From contig SVEQ01000001.1 in NCBI GenBank assembly GCA_015057325.1, forward strand, positions 124,001 through 188,000: a DNA stretch of 64,000 nt. Direction: 5' to 3'. Made by a program: the position numbers and the translations under genes. Shown here one piece after another: positions 1 through 8,583 of the stretch (the first letter of the stretch is position 1; every line of letters begins with the position of its first letter). The notes beneath the pieces were generated by a model, which was not told the origin of the DNA, made no database searches, and worked only from the letters and a program-made list of their open reading frames with translations. The stretch is from Lachnospiraceae bacterium (lineage in GTDB: Bacteria > Bacillota > Clostridia > Lachnospirales > Lachnospiraceae).

Positions 1-1005
1 ATGAAGAAGGGTATGTTCTCAATGATGAACTACTACTTACCTCTTAAGGGTATTGCTTCAATGCATTGCTCAGCTAACACAGATATGGAAGGTAAGAACA
101 CAGCAATCTTCTTCGGTCTTTCAGGAACAGGTAAGACTACACTTTCTACAGATCCTAAGAGACTTCTTATCGGTGATGATGAGCACGGTTGGGATGACAA
201 TGGCGTATTCAACTTCGAGGGTGGATGCTACGCTAAGGTTATCGGTCTTGACAAAGAGTCAGAGCCTGATATCTACAACGCTATCAAGAGAGATGCTCTT
301 CTTGAGAACGTAACAGTTGATAATGCTGGTAAGATTGATTTCGATGATAAGTCAGTTACAGAGAATACTCGTGTATCATATCCTATTGATCACATCAACA
401 ATATCGCTCTTAAGGTAAATGGCAAGTCTTCAGGTCCTGATGCAGAGAATGTTATCTTCTTGTCAGCAGATGCATTCGGAGTACTTCCTCCTGTATCAAT
501 CCTTACACCTGAGCAGACACAGTACTACTTCCTTTCAGGATTTACTGCTAAGCTTGCTGGTACAGAGCGTGGAATCACAGAGCCTACACCTACATTCTCA
601 GCATGCTTCGGTCAGGCATTCTTAGAGCTTCATCCTACAAAGTACGGTGAGGAACTTGTTAAGAAAATGGAGAAGAACGGCGCTAAGGCATATCTTGTTA
701 ACACAGGATGGAACGGAACAGGTAAGCGTATTTCAATCCCTGATACACGTGGAATTATTGATGCTATCTTAAACGGAGACATCAAGAAGGCTCCTACAAA
801 GAAGATTCCTTACTTCGATTTCGAGGTTCCTACAGAGCTTCCTGGAGTTAGCACAGAGATTCTTGATCCTAGAGATACATATGCTAATGCTTCTGAGTGG
901 GAAGAGAAAGCAAAAGATCTTGCAGGAAGATTCATCAAGAACTTCAAGAAATATGAGACAAATGATGCTGGTAAGGCACTCGTTGAGGCTGGTCCAAAGC
1001 TTTAA
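1..1005 (+). CDS. pckA: ATP-dependent phosphoenolpyruvate carboxykinase, C-terminal part (5' end outside window)
   Basis: Catalyses oxaloacetate + ATP to phosphoenolpyruvate + CO2 + ADP, at the gluconeogenesis/anaplerosis node in the cytoplasm. The 334 visible residues carry the ATP-type PEPCK hallmarks: the [17 protein letters not shown] segment with an active-site lysine, the metal-ligand His in SMHCSAN, the kinase-1 P-loop GLSGTGKTT (visible residues 39-47), the [11 protein letters not shown] metal-binding stretch and the [11 protein letters not shown] segment. Compared with the ~540-aa family about 210 N-terminal residues are missing, so the ATG at base 1 is an internal Met and the real start lies upstream. 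The C-terminus (VEAGPKL) is complete. A strong intrinsic terminator follows directly, so this is the last gene of its unit. Confidence 0.95.
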   Translation: MKKGMFSMMNYYLPLKGIASMHCSANTDMEGKNTAIFFGLSGTGKTTLSTDPKRLLIGDDEHGWDDNGVFNFEGGCYAKVIGLDKESEPDIYNAIKRDALLENVTVDNAGKIDFDDKSVTENTRVSYPIDHINNIALKVNGKSSGPDAENVIFLSADAFGVLPPVSILTPEQTQYYFLSGFTAKLAGTERGITEPTPTFSACFGQAFLELHPTKYGEELVKKMEKNGAKAYLVNTGWNGTGKRISIPDTRGIIDAILNGDIKKAPTKKIPYFDFEVPTELPGVSTEILDPRDTYANASEWEEKAKDLAGRFIKNFKKYETNDAGKALVEAGPKL

Positions 1006-1028
1006 TTAGAATACTTAATTAAGATACA

Positions 1029-1060
1029 AATCGCGAGGTTTAATACCTCGCGATTTTTTT
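1029..1060 (+). terminator. Intrinsic terminator of pckA
   Basis: A 9-bp perfect GC-rich stem (TCGCGAGGT at 1031-1039 pairing with ACCTCGCGA at 1045-1053) with a short loop is followed by a run of seven T. It sits 25 bp after the pckA stop codon. Confidence 0.9.
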
Positions 1061-1117
1061 GTGGGTTTGAATGCTGCAATACACGAGTGAAAATATGACA
1101 AATTATACAATTCTTTC

Positions 1118-1146
1118 TTGCTAAATTGTCAAAATTTTATTATAAT
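1118..1146 (+). promoter_or_regulatory. Sigma-A type promoter for the EAL-chemoreceptor operon
   Basis: TTGCTA (1118-1123) and a consensus TATAAT (1141-1146) are separated by 17 bp. The site lies after the pckA terminator and about 70 bp before the ATG of the EAL gene, leaving a leader with GAGGGG just before the start codon. Confidence 0.7.
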
Positions 1147-1217
1147 TTATGTAAGTTGATGCTTAATTTGGGGAAGTGCCAGCATCTATTTCATGGATGA
1201 AATGAGGGGTGTAGTAT

Positions 1218-3137
1218 ATGAGGGGAGACGTTATTACATATTTCGAAAACTATTCTCCTGTAGGGGACATCATAGTGCTTGCCTTGGGTTTTGTTATTAT
1301 TATTCTTATCAAGGAAGCCTATATCAACAAGACAAGAAGCTTTAAGATATTTGAAACGATGGTTGGTTCCATTCTTATTGCTGCATGTCTTGGTATTTTT
1401 TACAGGATTGGACTTAACATGTTGGACTCGTGTCCGCATGCACTTATATATTTTTTCCGTATTGGATATCGAATGGCTCTTTATTCGAATCTATACATGT
1501 ATTTAGGCTATGTACTTCTTCCACTTCAATTGGATTGGAAGAATGCACTGCATTATCATATCCTTCCTACAATCGTGTATGTCGGTCTGATTCTTCATGA
1601 GATAGTAACGACTACGTTCCGGTTCGGTTTCTACATTAGGGAGGATAATACTATACACAAAGGAGTGGATGTATTTGTGTATGGTTATGCGTTCTTTGTC
1701 TTATATATAGTTATCGTTGTCATAAGGAACCGAAAGAGATTGATAAAGCCGCTATATTGCAGTATTCTTGCAAGTTTTGGCGTGTCGGTTCTGATTATGC
1801 TTATTCAGGGGTATTTCAAACAGATTTCATATACAACAGCTACATTTATGTTCCCGGTAATTACGCTTCTTTATCTTGTGCACGCGAATCCGTATGATTT
1901 GGAAATCGGCGCGGTTAACGTGACCGCATTTGAAGATACAATAGAGTATAACCGTGCACGTAATAATAAGTTGCTCATGATGAGTATGTACATGCATGAC
2001 TTTGACGGAACCGGTAAGAAATATCCGGTGGAGATACAGCAGGCAATTAAGCATTTCTACATGGATTTCTTCAAAAGCGCAACTTTATTTCAGATTACAA
2101 CGGGACGAATGATTCTTGTCATGGATACGGCGAAGAATCCGTCATATCAGAATATAGTCAATGATATGCTCAAGAATTTTGAGGGTGCATATGAACAGTT
2201 CCATAAAGATTTCAAAATAGTCATTGCGATGTCTGATGATTCGATTACCAGCCCGATAGATTACGTAAATCTTATCAAGTATATGGAATCGAAAATGTCG
2301 GAGAACGATGTGCGGTATGTGTCGGACAAGGATGTTGAGGAATACAGTGAGTATAAGTATATTTTATCGGAACTTGAAGATATCAATGTCAAGAATGATC
2401 TTGATGATCCGAGAGTTGAGGTATATTGCCAGCCGGTACTTAATATCAGGAACGGTAAGTACGATACGGCTGAGGCTCTTATGAGGCTTAACCTTGAGCA
2501 GATTGGTATGGTATATCCCGATAAGTTCATCCCGATTGCTGAGGATAACAATTACATTCATGTACTTAGTAAAATAATACTTCACAAGACTTGTATGCAT
2601 ATCAAGTCTATGATGGATTGTTCGTATAATGTTAAGAGAATATCGGTTAATTTCACTGTTTCCGATGTCAGAAATGAGAACTTCTGTAAGGACATTGACG
2701 ACATCATTGGAGAAAGTGGAATACCTTATGAGAAGATAGCGGTTGAGATTACGGAAAGTCAATCAGAGGCGGACTTCCAATTATTAAAGAAAAGAATTGA
2801 TGAATTAAAAGGTCGCGGAATCAAGTTTTATCTGGATGATTTTGGAACCGGATATTCTAATTTTGAGCGAATTATGGAGCTTCCGTTTGACATAATCAAG
2901 TTTGACAGGTCACTTGTAATAGCGTGTGCAAGTGATTACAAATCAGAGAAGATGGTTTACCATCTTGCGAAAATGTTCTCGGATATGGACTACTCGGTTC
3001 TTTATGAGGGCGTTGAAACAATAGAGGATGAAGAGAAATGCAAGAATATGTGTGCAAGATATCTTCAGGGCTACAAGTATTCTAAGCCGATTCCTATGGA
3101 AAAGCTTACAGAGTATTTTGAGAAAGTAATAGCATAA
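1218..3137 (+). CDS. Membrane-anchored EAL-domain c-di-GMP phosphodiesterase
   Basis: Predicted to hydrolyse the second messenger c-di-GMP to pGpG at the membrane. The first ~225 residues form about seven hydrophobic segments (a membrane sensor of unrecognised type). Residues ~230-380 are a GGDEF-like fold with no GGDEF signature, so probably a degenerate cyclase domain. Residues ~395-635 are an EAL domain in which the key catalytic residues can be read: EALMRL, the Asn in SVNFTVSD, ITES, YLDDFGTGYSN, IKFDRSL, YEGVET and LQGYKYSKP, so activity is likely. GAGGGG precedes the ATG. It has its own promoter after the pckA terminator, and only 18 bp separate it from the following chemoreceptor gene, so the two are probably co-transcribed and the enzyme may adjust motility together with those receptors. 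Confidence 0.9.
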   Translation: MRGDVITYFENYSPVGDIIVLALGFVIIILIKEAYINKTRSFKIFETMVGSILIAACLGIFYRIGLNMLDSCPHALIYFFRIGYRMALYSNLYMYLGYVLLPLQLDWKNALHYHILPTIVYVGLILHEIVTTTFRFGFYIREDNTIHKGVDVFVYGYAFFVLYIVIVVIRNRKRLIKPLYCSILASFGVSVLIMLIQGYFKQISYTTATFMFPVITLLYLVHANPYDLEIGAVNVTAFEDTIEYNRARNNKLLMMSMYMHDFDGTGKKYPVEIQQAIKHFYMDFFKSATLFQITTGRMILVMDTAKNPSYQNIVNDMLKNFEGAYEQFHKDFKIVIAMSDDSITSPIDYVNLIKYMESKMSENDVRYVSDKDVEEYSEYKYILSELEDINVKNDLDDPRVEVYCQPVLNIRNGKYDTAEALMRLNLEQIGMVYPDKFIPIAEDNNYIHVLSKIILHKTCMHIKSMMDCSYNVKRISVNFTVSDVRNENFCKDIDDIIGESGIPYEKIAVEITESQSEADFQLLKKRIDELKGRGIKFYLDDFGTGYSNFERIMELPFDIIKFDRSLVIACASDYKSEKMVYHLAKMFSDMDYSVLYEGVETIEDEEKCKNMCARYLQGYKYSKPIPMEKLTEYFEKVIA

Positions 3138-3155
3138 TCGATTGGAGGTAATGAT

Positions 3156-5123
3156 ATGTTTAAGAAGAGCTTAAGATTAAGATTAACGGTAGTGGTTACT
3201 TTGATGACTCTTATTCTATTGGTGATTAATGCGGCTGTTAGCTCGAAAAATGCGAAGGATAAGTTTATTTCGTTATCAGATGAGAAATATGTAATGACAG
3301 TTAAGTACTATACCGAGCAGATGGAGAATTGGTTCCTCACCAATGAGGATGCACTTGATTCGATTGTGACATATGCCAAGAATTTTGAGGGCAAGCCGGC
3401 AAGTATGAAGGAGTTTTTCAAAGAGTATGCCGACTCGCACCCTTCCATAAATGAGATTTATTATGGTAAGGATGATAATTCTGCTATATTTAGCTCGTTT
3501 AAAGCACCGGATGATTATGTGGTAACTGAAAGAGATTGGTACCAGGAAGCAAAGAAGACGAGCGGTATTTATTATACGGAGCCTTACATTGATATGATTA
3601 CGGGTGATCTTTGTATAAGCGCTTGTATTGCTACTGATAAGGGTGTTGTTGGTATTGATCTTAATCTTAACGAGCTTACCAAGAATATTCCTGAATCGTC
3701 AGATGGATATATAATGATTGCTACAGCAAAGGGAAGTATAGTGAGTCACCCTAATTCGGAGTTTGCTCTTCAGGGCGAAACTGTTTATAACGTATTTGAT
3801 GTTATAGATGGTCAGTATAAAAATGCTATGGAAACGGATGATGAGTTTAAGGACTATGACGGAACTGTAAGTTATATTACGGCAGAAGAAGTTCCTTGTA
3901 ATGGATGGCTTGTAGCGCTTGTTACACCGAAGAGTACATATTATGCACCAATCAATAGCATGATTAATATATTTGTTCTGCTCACAATAATATTCTGTAT
4001 AGTTGCGGTTGTCGTTGTTTCGATATTGAGTATGAGAATTACCCAACCGATAATGAAGATAACCGGTATGCTTTCTCAAATAGTTCGTGATATTCAGAAC
4101 AGCGAAGGTGATCTTTCCGCAAGAATCGATATAGATTCCGAGGATGAAGTTGGTCAGATAGCTGACGGTGTTAACGGACTTATGGAGGAACTTGACAATC
4201 TTATTCCAAAGTTCAAAGACGCGGCAAGTACTGTTACCGGTCATTCGGAAGGTCTTGTTGGTGTTACGGATGAATTATCAGAGGCAATGAACGGAATATC
4301 TTCCACGATGGAGGATATTGCCAACGGTGTAACATTACAGGCGCAGGATGTTGTTTCGGCAACAGAGAATGTAGATAATATCGGAAGAGTAATTGATACG
4401 GTTGTTGAGACTACCAAACAGCTTAATGTAATTGCCAAAGATATGCAGACGTCTTCAATAGAGTCAGAGGATCAGATTAAGAATCTTCAGGCTTCGACTG
4501 AAACAATGGTAAATGGCATTAACAGAATCTCTGATCAAATAAAAGAAACAAGCAATGCGGTAGATGTTATCAACGCCAAGGTTGCTGCTATTACAGAGAT
4601 TGCCTCCCAAACCAATTTGCTCTCACTCAATGCTTCTATTGAGGCGGCAAGAGCCGGAGAAATGGGGCGCGGCTTTGCGGTAGTTGCAGAAGAGATTGGT
4701 AAGCTTGCGGTTAATTCGGCTGAGACTGCAGCGGGAATTAAGGATGAGATGAATAACCTTCTTGCTACATCTCAATCAACAGTTGCGGAATCAGAGCAGG
4801 TTAAGGAACTTACAATAAAACAGCAGGAAGTTCTCGAGGAGACAACCAATACACTTGAGGCACTCCTTAAAAGAATCAATGAGACGATTGGTCATGTGGC
4901 AGTTATCGAGGATGATGTAAAACAATGCGTTGAAGCACAGACGGTTATAGGATGTGCAATGGAAAGTCTTTCAGCAATATCCGAGGAAAATGCAGCTGCA
5001 TCTGAAGAAACATCAGCGACAACAATTAGAATAACCAGTTCGATCGATGAACTTACAAGTTCTGCAAAGGAACTTAATGATGTTGCAACAGAGCTTACTG
5101 ACCGTTTGAGTATATTTAAGTAA
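3156..5123 (+). CDS. Methyl-accepting chemotaxis protein with extracellular dCache domain
   Basis: Transmembrane chemoreceptor that would signal through CheW/CheA to the flagellar motor. TM1 is at residues ~9-29, an extracellular double-Cache sensor at ~30-265, TM2 at ~268-292, a HAMP linker follows ([20 protein letters not shown]), and the cytoplasmic coiled coil has the universal tip ([19 protein letters not shown]) near residues 483-505. In the sensor, ERDWY, the Tyr/Asp of YTEPYID and the Asp of GVVGIDLNL follow the pattern described for amino-acid-binding dCache_1 domains, so an amino acid ligand is plausible (inference). A GGAGG site lies 8 bp before the ATG. It is sandwiched between the EAL gene and a second receptor with short gaps (18 and 27 bp). 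Confidence 0.93.
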   Translation: MFKKSLRLRLTVVVTLMTLILLVINAAVSSKNAKDKFISLSDEKYVMTVKYYTEQMENWFLTNEDALDSIVTYAKNFEGKPASMKEFFKEYADSHPSINEIYYGKDDNSAIFSSFKAPDDYVVTERDWYQEAKKTSGIYYTEPYIDMITGDLCISACIATDKGVVGIDLNLNELTKNIPESSDGYIMIATAKGSIVSHPNSEFALQGETVYNVFDVIDGQYKNAMETDDEFKDYDGTVSYITAEEVPCNGWLVALVTPKSTYYAPINSMINIFVLLTIIFCIVAVVVVSILSMRITQPIMKITGMLSQIVRDIQNSEGDLSARIDIDSEDEVGQIADGVNGLMEELDNLIPKFKDAASTVTGHSEGLVGVTDELSEAMNGISSTMEDIANGVTLQAQDVVSATENVDNIGRVIDTVVETTKQLNVIAKDMQTSSIESEDQIKNLQASTETMVNGINRISDQIKETSNAVDVINAKVAAITEIASQTNLLSLNASIEAARAGEMGRGFAVVAEEIGKLAVNSAETAAGIKDEMNNLLATSQSTVAESEQVKELTIKQQEVLEETTNTLEALLKRINETIGHVAVIEDDVKQCVEAQTVIGCAMESLSAISEENAAASEETSATTIRITSSIDELTSSAKELNDVATELTDRLSIFK

Positions 5124-5150
5124 TTAATCAGTAACAGGAGGATTTGAAGC

Positions 5151-6860
5151 ATGAAGGTAAGAAGAAGCAGTGTATCATGGAGAATAATATTTGCAGTAAT
5201 AGCATTGCTCATTTTCTCCGACTTATTGATAGGAGTGATGATATACAAAAAAGTCAAGGTTTCTATGGAAACTCAGATTAAAGACAACGCCATGAACATT
5301 GATAAATGTGTTGCGGCATCTGTTGATGGAGACAAACTTGCATTGATAGAAGCCGGATCTGAAGAAACAGAAGAGTATGCTGCAATTAAGGAAGCACTTA
5401 CACTTTTCCTTGATAATAGCGGCGTTGAATATGTATATACAGTAGGAAAGTCGGGTTCTGACAGTGCAATATTCCTTGTTGATTCTGATCCTGAGGAGCC
5501 GGGGCTTCCGGGTGATGAGTATGATTGGTCAGAAGAATTAGGACAGGCATTTAACGGTGCAACAACGGTTAGTGCAGAGCCTTACACAGATGAATGGGGA
5601 ACACATATAAGTGCATTCAGCCCTGTAAAAAGTAACGGACAGATTGTAGGAGTTGCGGTTATAGATCTTTCGGTAGACTGGGTTAACCAGCAGACCAAGG
5701 GAATACTTAGAACAATCATTGCTGTTTGTATTTTAATTCTTGTAATGGGAGCATTTATTCTCGTTATAATGAGTCAGTTGCTTAAAGCCGGATTTATTAC
5801 ACTTAACAACAAGATTGTTGATTTGGTTCAAGGTGATGGAGATCTTACCAAGAACGTGGATATTAATTCGGGTGATGAGTTTGAGGTTATTGCTGATAAT
5901 ATCAATAAACTTCTTGAGTTTGTCAGAGGAATACTTGTCAATATTTCAAATGAATCAGGTTCGCTGCAGATGGCTGCAGGCAACATTTCCGGTGATATGG
6001 AGCAGTCGAGAGTTGACGCGACGGAAGTGAGTGCGGCGATGGAAGAACTTTCCGCATCGATGCATGAAACATCGTCTTCGATGAATCACATAGTTGGTTT
6101 GATGAACGATATAACAGACGCGTTTGCTAACATAGACAGCAAGATTAGAGAGGGTAGTGACTATTCTGAAGAAATGAAAACAGATGCTGTAAGTGTTGGA
6201 AAGCATGCAATTACAGAACAAGAAAATGCCACTGCACGTGTGGGTGATATGGAAGCTGCGGTTAAGAGCCGTATAGAACGTTCTAAGGCAGTTGACCAGA
6301 TTAGAGTGCTTACAGATAATATTATAGATATTACAGACCAGACCAATCTTCTTGCGCTAAATGCTTCTATAGAGGCTGCAAGAGCAGGTGAGGCAGGACG
6401 AGGATTTGCGGTTGTTGCTACGGAAATCGGTCAACTTGCAACTAACTCTGCATCGGTTGCAACTGAGATTAGGAAAATTTCCGCAGAGGTTATTTCAGCA
6501 GTTAATGAGCTTGCAAAAGAAGCCGGTGCCATGATTGATTTCATCAATGAGAATGTGATGAAGGGGTATGGCGATCTTGTTGAAACCAGTGAGGCTTATA
6601 AGAAGAGTGCTGAACGTATAGATGAGATTATGCGTGAATGTGCTTTGTTTAGTACAGAGATTAAGAAAGATATGGATGACATAAGAGAGCATACAGATAA
6701 CGTTAATACGGTCGTTGAAGAAGCGGCTCAAGGTGTTGCTGTTGCGACAGAGAAGACGCTTGATATGTCAGAGCATCTTAAGAGAATAGGTGCTGAAGCG
6801 GATTCAAGTAAAGATATGACAGATGTGTTATTTGATGAGATTAATCACTTTAAGTTATAG
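5151..6860 (+). CDS. Methyl-accepting chemotaxis protein, Cache-type
   Basis: Second chemoreceptor of the operon. TM1 lies at residues ~10-32, followed by an extracellular Cache-like domain (~33-180, acidic, with segments such as VEYVYTVGK and [13 protein letters not shown]), TM2 at ~187-208, a HAMP-like stretch with [20 protein letters not shown], then the signalling coiled coil with the conserved tip [19 protein letters not shown] near residue 400. Its sensor is not similar by eye to that of the preceding receptor, so it probably detects another ligand. AGGAGG precedes the ATG by 9 bp. A perfect stem terminator right after the stop closes the operon. No CheW-docking or CheR pentapeptide tail is visible. 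Confidence 0.92.
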   Translation: MKVRRSSVSWRIIFAVIALLIFSDLLIGVMIYKKVKVSMETQIKDNAMNIDKCVAASVDGDKLALIEAGSEETEEYAAIKEALTLFLDNSGVEYVYTVGKSGSDSAIFLVDSDPEEPGLPGDEYDWSEELGQAFNGATTVSAEPYTDEWGTHISAFSPVKSNGQIVGVAVIDLSVDWVNQQTKGILRTIIAVCILILVMGAFILVIMSQLLKAGFITLNNKIVDLVQGDGDLTKNVDINSGDEFEVIADNINKLLEFVRGILVNISNESGSLQMAAGNISGDMEQSRVDATEVSAAMEELSASMHETSSSMNHIVGLMNDITDAFANIDSKIREGSDYSEEMKTDAVSVGKHAITEQENATARVGDMEAAVKSRIERSKAVDQIRVLTDNIIDITDQTNLLALNASIEAARAGEAGRGFAVVATEIGQLATNSASVATEIRKISAEVISAVNELAKEAGAMIDFINENVMKGYGDLVETSEAYKKSAERIDEIMRECALFSTEIKKDMDDIREHTDNVNTVVEEAAQGVAVATEKTLDMSEHLKRIGAEADSSKDMTDVLFDEINHFKL

Positions 6861-6873
6861 CACAAAGAATTAT

Positions 6874-6905
6874 GCCACAAGCCTGATGGGTTTGTGGCTT
6901 TTTTT
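6874..6905 (+). terminator. Intrinsic terminator after the chemoreceptor operon
   Basis: GCCACAAGCC (6874-6883) pairs with GGTTTGTGGC (6889-6898) with one G-U pair and a 5-nt loop, followed by seven T. It starts 13 bp after the stop of the second chemoreceptor gene. Confidence 0.88.
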
Positions 6906-6913
6906 GTTGTGGA

Positions 6914-6943
6914 TTGATAATAATTTATGTGTTATAATATAAT
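6914..6943 (+). promoter_or_regulatory. Promoter upstream of the small membrane transporter gene
   Basis: TTGATA (6914-6919) is followed after 18 bp by TATAAT (6938-6943); a second overlapping TATAAT starts at 6933. It is located between a terminator and the ATG at 7006. Confidence 0.6.
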
Positions 6944-7005
6944 ATTAGTGCGGATAATACTGTTTTGGTATTTATTGCCACGATTGTTAGTTAAGGAGAT
7001 TATAC

Positions 7006-7479
7006 ATGTTTAAGAAATATTTAATAGCTTTTTTTATATCAATGGTTCCGCTTATTGAACTTAGAGGTGCAGTCCCATATTCTATTACAATGGGACTTCC
7101 GACTTTGCAGGCTTATATTGTATGTATTGTTGGCAATATGATTCCGGTTCCGTTCATTTTTCTTTTTGCAAGAAAGGTGCTTGAATGGGGAAAAGATAAA
7201 AAGATAATCGGCAAATTTTTCACATTTTGTCTTGAAAAGGGACACAAGGGTGGAGAGAAATTGAAAGCGTCTGCGGGGAAAGGACTTTTTCTGGCACTTT
7301 TGCTCTTTGTCGGCATTCCACTTCCCGGAACGGGAGCTTGGACCGGAACGCTTGCGGCAAGCATACTGGATATGGATTTTAAGGACAGTGTAATTGCGGT
7401 TTTGCTTGGTGTTATACTTGCCGGAATTATAATGGGTTTGGTTAGTTTCGGAGTGCTTGGAGGATTAAAATTATTCTGA
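7006..7479 (+). CDS. Small-multidrug-export-type membrane protein (COG2426 family)
   Basis: 157-residue integral membrane protein with about four or five hydrophobic segments. The conserved PLIELRGAVPYSI near residue 16 and GIPLPGTGAWTG near residue 104 are hallmarks of the 'putative small multi-drug export protein' family. The family name is historical: substrate and even transport direction are not established. AAGGAG precedes the ATG. It stands alone between a terminator and the corA promoter, with no neighbour that hints at a substrate. Confidence 0.8.
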   Translation: MFKKYLIAFFISMVPLIELRGAVPYSITMGLPTLQAYIVCIVGNMIPVPFIFLFARKVLEWGKDKKIIGKFFTFCLEKGHKGGEKLKASAGKGLFLALLLFVGIPLPGTGAWTGTLAASILDMDFKDSVIAVLLGVILAGIIMGLVSFGVLGGLKLF

Positions 7480-7523
7480 TTGATAAATGGTAGTTTTTGT
7501 CTTTTTGTGAAAGGGCGTTTTAA

Positions 7524-7552
7524 TTGACAACAAAGGGCAAAAACATTAAACT
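7524..7552 (+). promoter_or_regulatory. Promoter of the corA gene
   Basis: A perfect -35 TTGACA (7524-7529), a 17-bp spacer and TAAACT (7547-7552) as -10. It lies about 60 bp before the inferred TTG start of corA. Confidence 0.7.
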
Positions 7553-7614
7553 ATTCTTATATTTGTAAGCATTTACGGATGCAGATAATAACAGTGAAAC
7601 GGAGGGTATGTACA

Positions 7615-8559
7615 TTGATCAAAATATATAGAACTGATGACAGTAAAATAAGTGAGTTGCATACCTTTGAACAGGGGAGTTGGATACAGCTTACGGATCC
7701 AAGCCTTGATGAGATGACAATGATATCTGAACGATTCGGAATTGATATAGCCGATGTTCGTGCCGCTATGGATGCGGACGAGAGTTCGCGTGTGGATATA
7801 GAGGATGATTACACGCTTATCCTTGTTGATATTCCTGTTATAGAGATAAGAAATGAACAAAGAGCGTATACGGCGATTCCGCTTGGTATATTATTGCTTG
7901 ATGACATATTGATAACGATATGTGCGGAAGAAACGCCGGTATTACAATATTTCATTAATTCAACGGTGAGAGATTTTTCTACCAAGAAGCAAATGAGATT
8001 CGTGTATCAGATACTTTATAGAACTTGTATGGTTTATCAGTTATACCTTCGTACGATTGATAATAACAGGACAGAGATAGAGCAGCGTGCACAGGAACAA
8101 GAAGTGAAGGAAGAGGATTTGGTAATGCTTCACGAGCTGGAATCCAACCTCGTATATTTTGCAACTTCTCTTCGTGCAAATGGTGCCGTAATTGACAGAT
8201 TGTCAAGATACAGCAGAGTTAGGCAGTTTGCGGAGGATAAGGACTTGCTTGATGATGTTAAGGTCGAGAACGGACAGGCTATCGAGATGACTATTATTTA
8301 CAGAGATATCATGCATGGTACGAGAGAGCTTCTCTCAAACATGATTGATATAAGACTTAACAGTGTGATGAAATATCTTGCGGCTATTACAATCGTAATG
8401 GCGATTCCCAACATAGTGTCGGGATTTTACGGTATGAACGTTGCGGGTGAGTGGGTTCCGCTTTACCGTACACCATACGGCTTTGGTATAATCGTAATAG
8501 CAACAATTATAGTATGTATTATTGTTCTTTTATGGCTTAAGAAGAAAAGGATGTTATAG
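7615..8559 (+). CDS. corA: CorA-family magnesium/divalent cation transporter
   Basis: Pentameric channel-type Mg2+ (or Co2+/Ni2+) transporter of the cytoplasmic membrane. The 314-aa product has the large N-terminal cytoplasmic domain and long helix of the family and ends in two transmembrane helices; the first is followed by the diagnostic YGMN loop (FYGMNVAGEWVPL). I placed the start at TTG 7615, because GGAGGG at 7601-7606 sits 8 bp before it; an in-frame ATG at 7579 has no ribosome-binding site. The gene has its own consensus promoter. Only 24 bp separate it from the following secreted-protein gene, which may be co-transcribed. Confidence 0.9.
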   Translation: MIKIYRTDDSKISELHTFEQGSWIQLTDPSLDEMTMISERFGIDIADVRAAMDADESSRVDIEDDYTLILVDIPVIEIRNEQRAYTAIPLGILLLDDILITICAEETPVLQYFINSTVRDFSTKKQMRFVYQILYRTCMVYQLYLRTIDNNRTEIEQRAQEQEVKEEDLVMLHELESNLVYFATSLRANGAVIDRLSRYSRVRQFAEDKDLLDDVKVENGQAIEMTIIYRDIMHGTRELLSNMIDIRLNSVMKYLAAITIVMAIPNIVSGFYGMNVAGEWVPLYRTPYGFGIIVIATIIVCIIVLLWLKKKRML

Positions 8560-8583
8560 ATAAATCGCGAAGGAGGATGACTT

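Noticed and set aside
1006-1217. Search for a riboswitch (c-di-GMP type) upstream of the EAL gene
   Set aside because: No GEMM core or other aptamer consensus was seen; only a terminator and a promoter.
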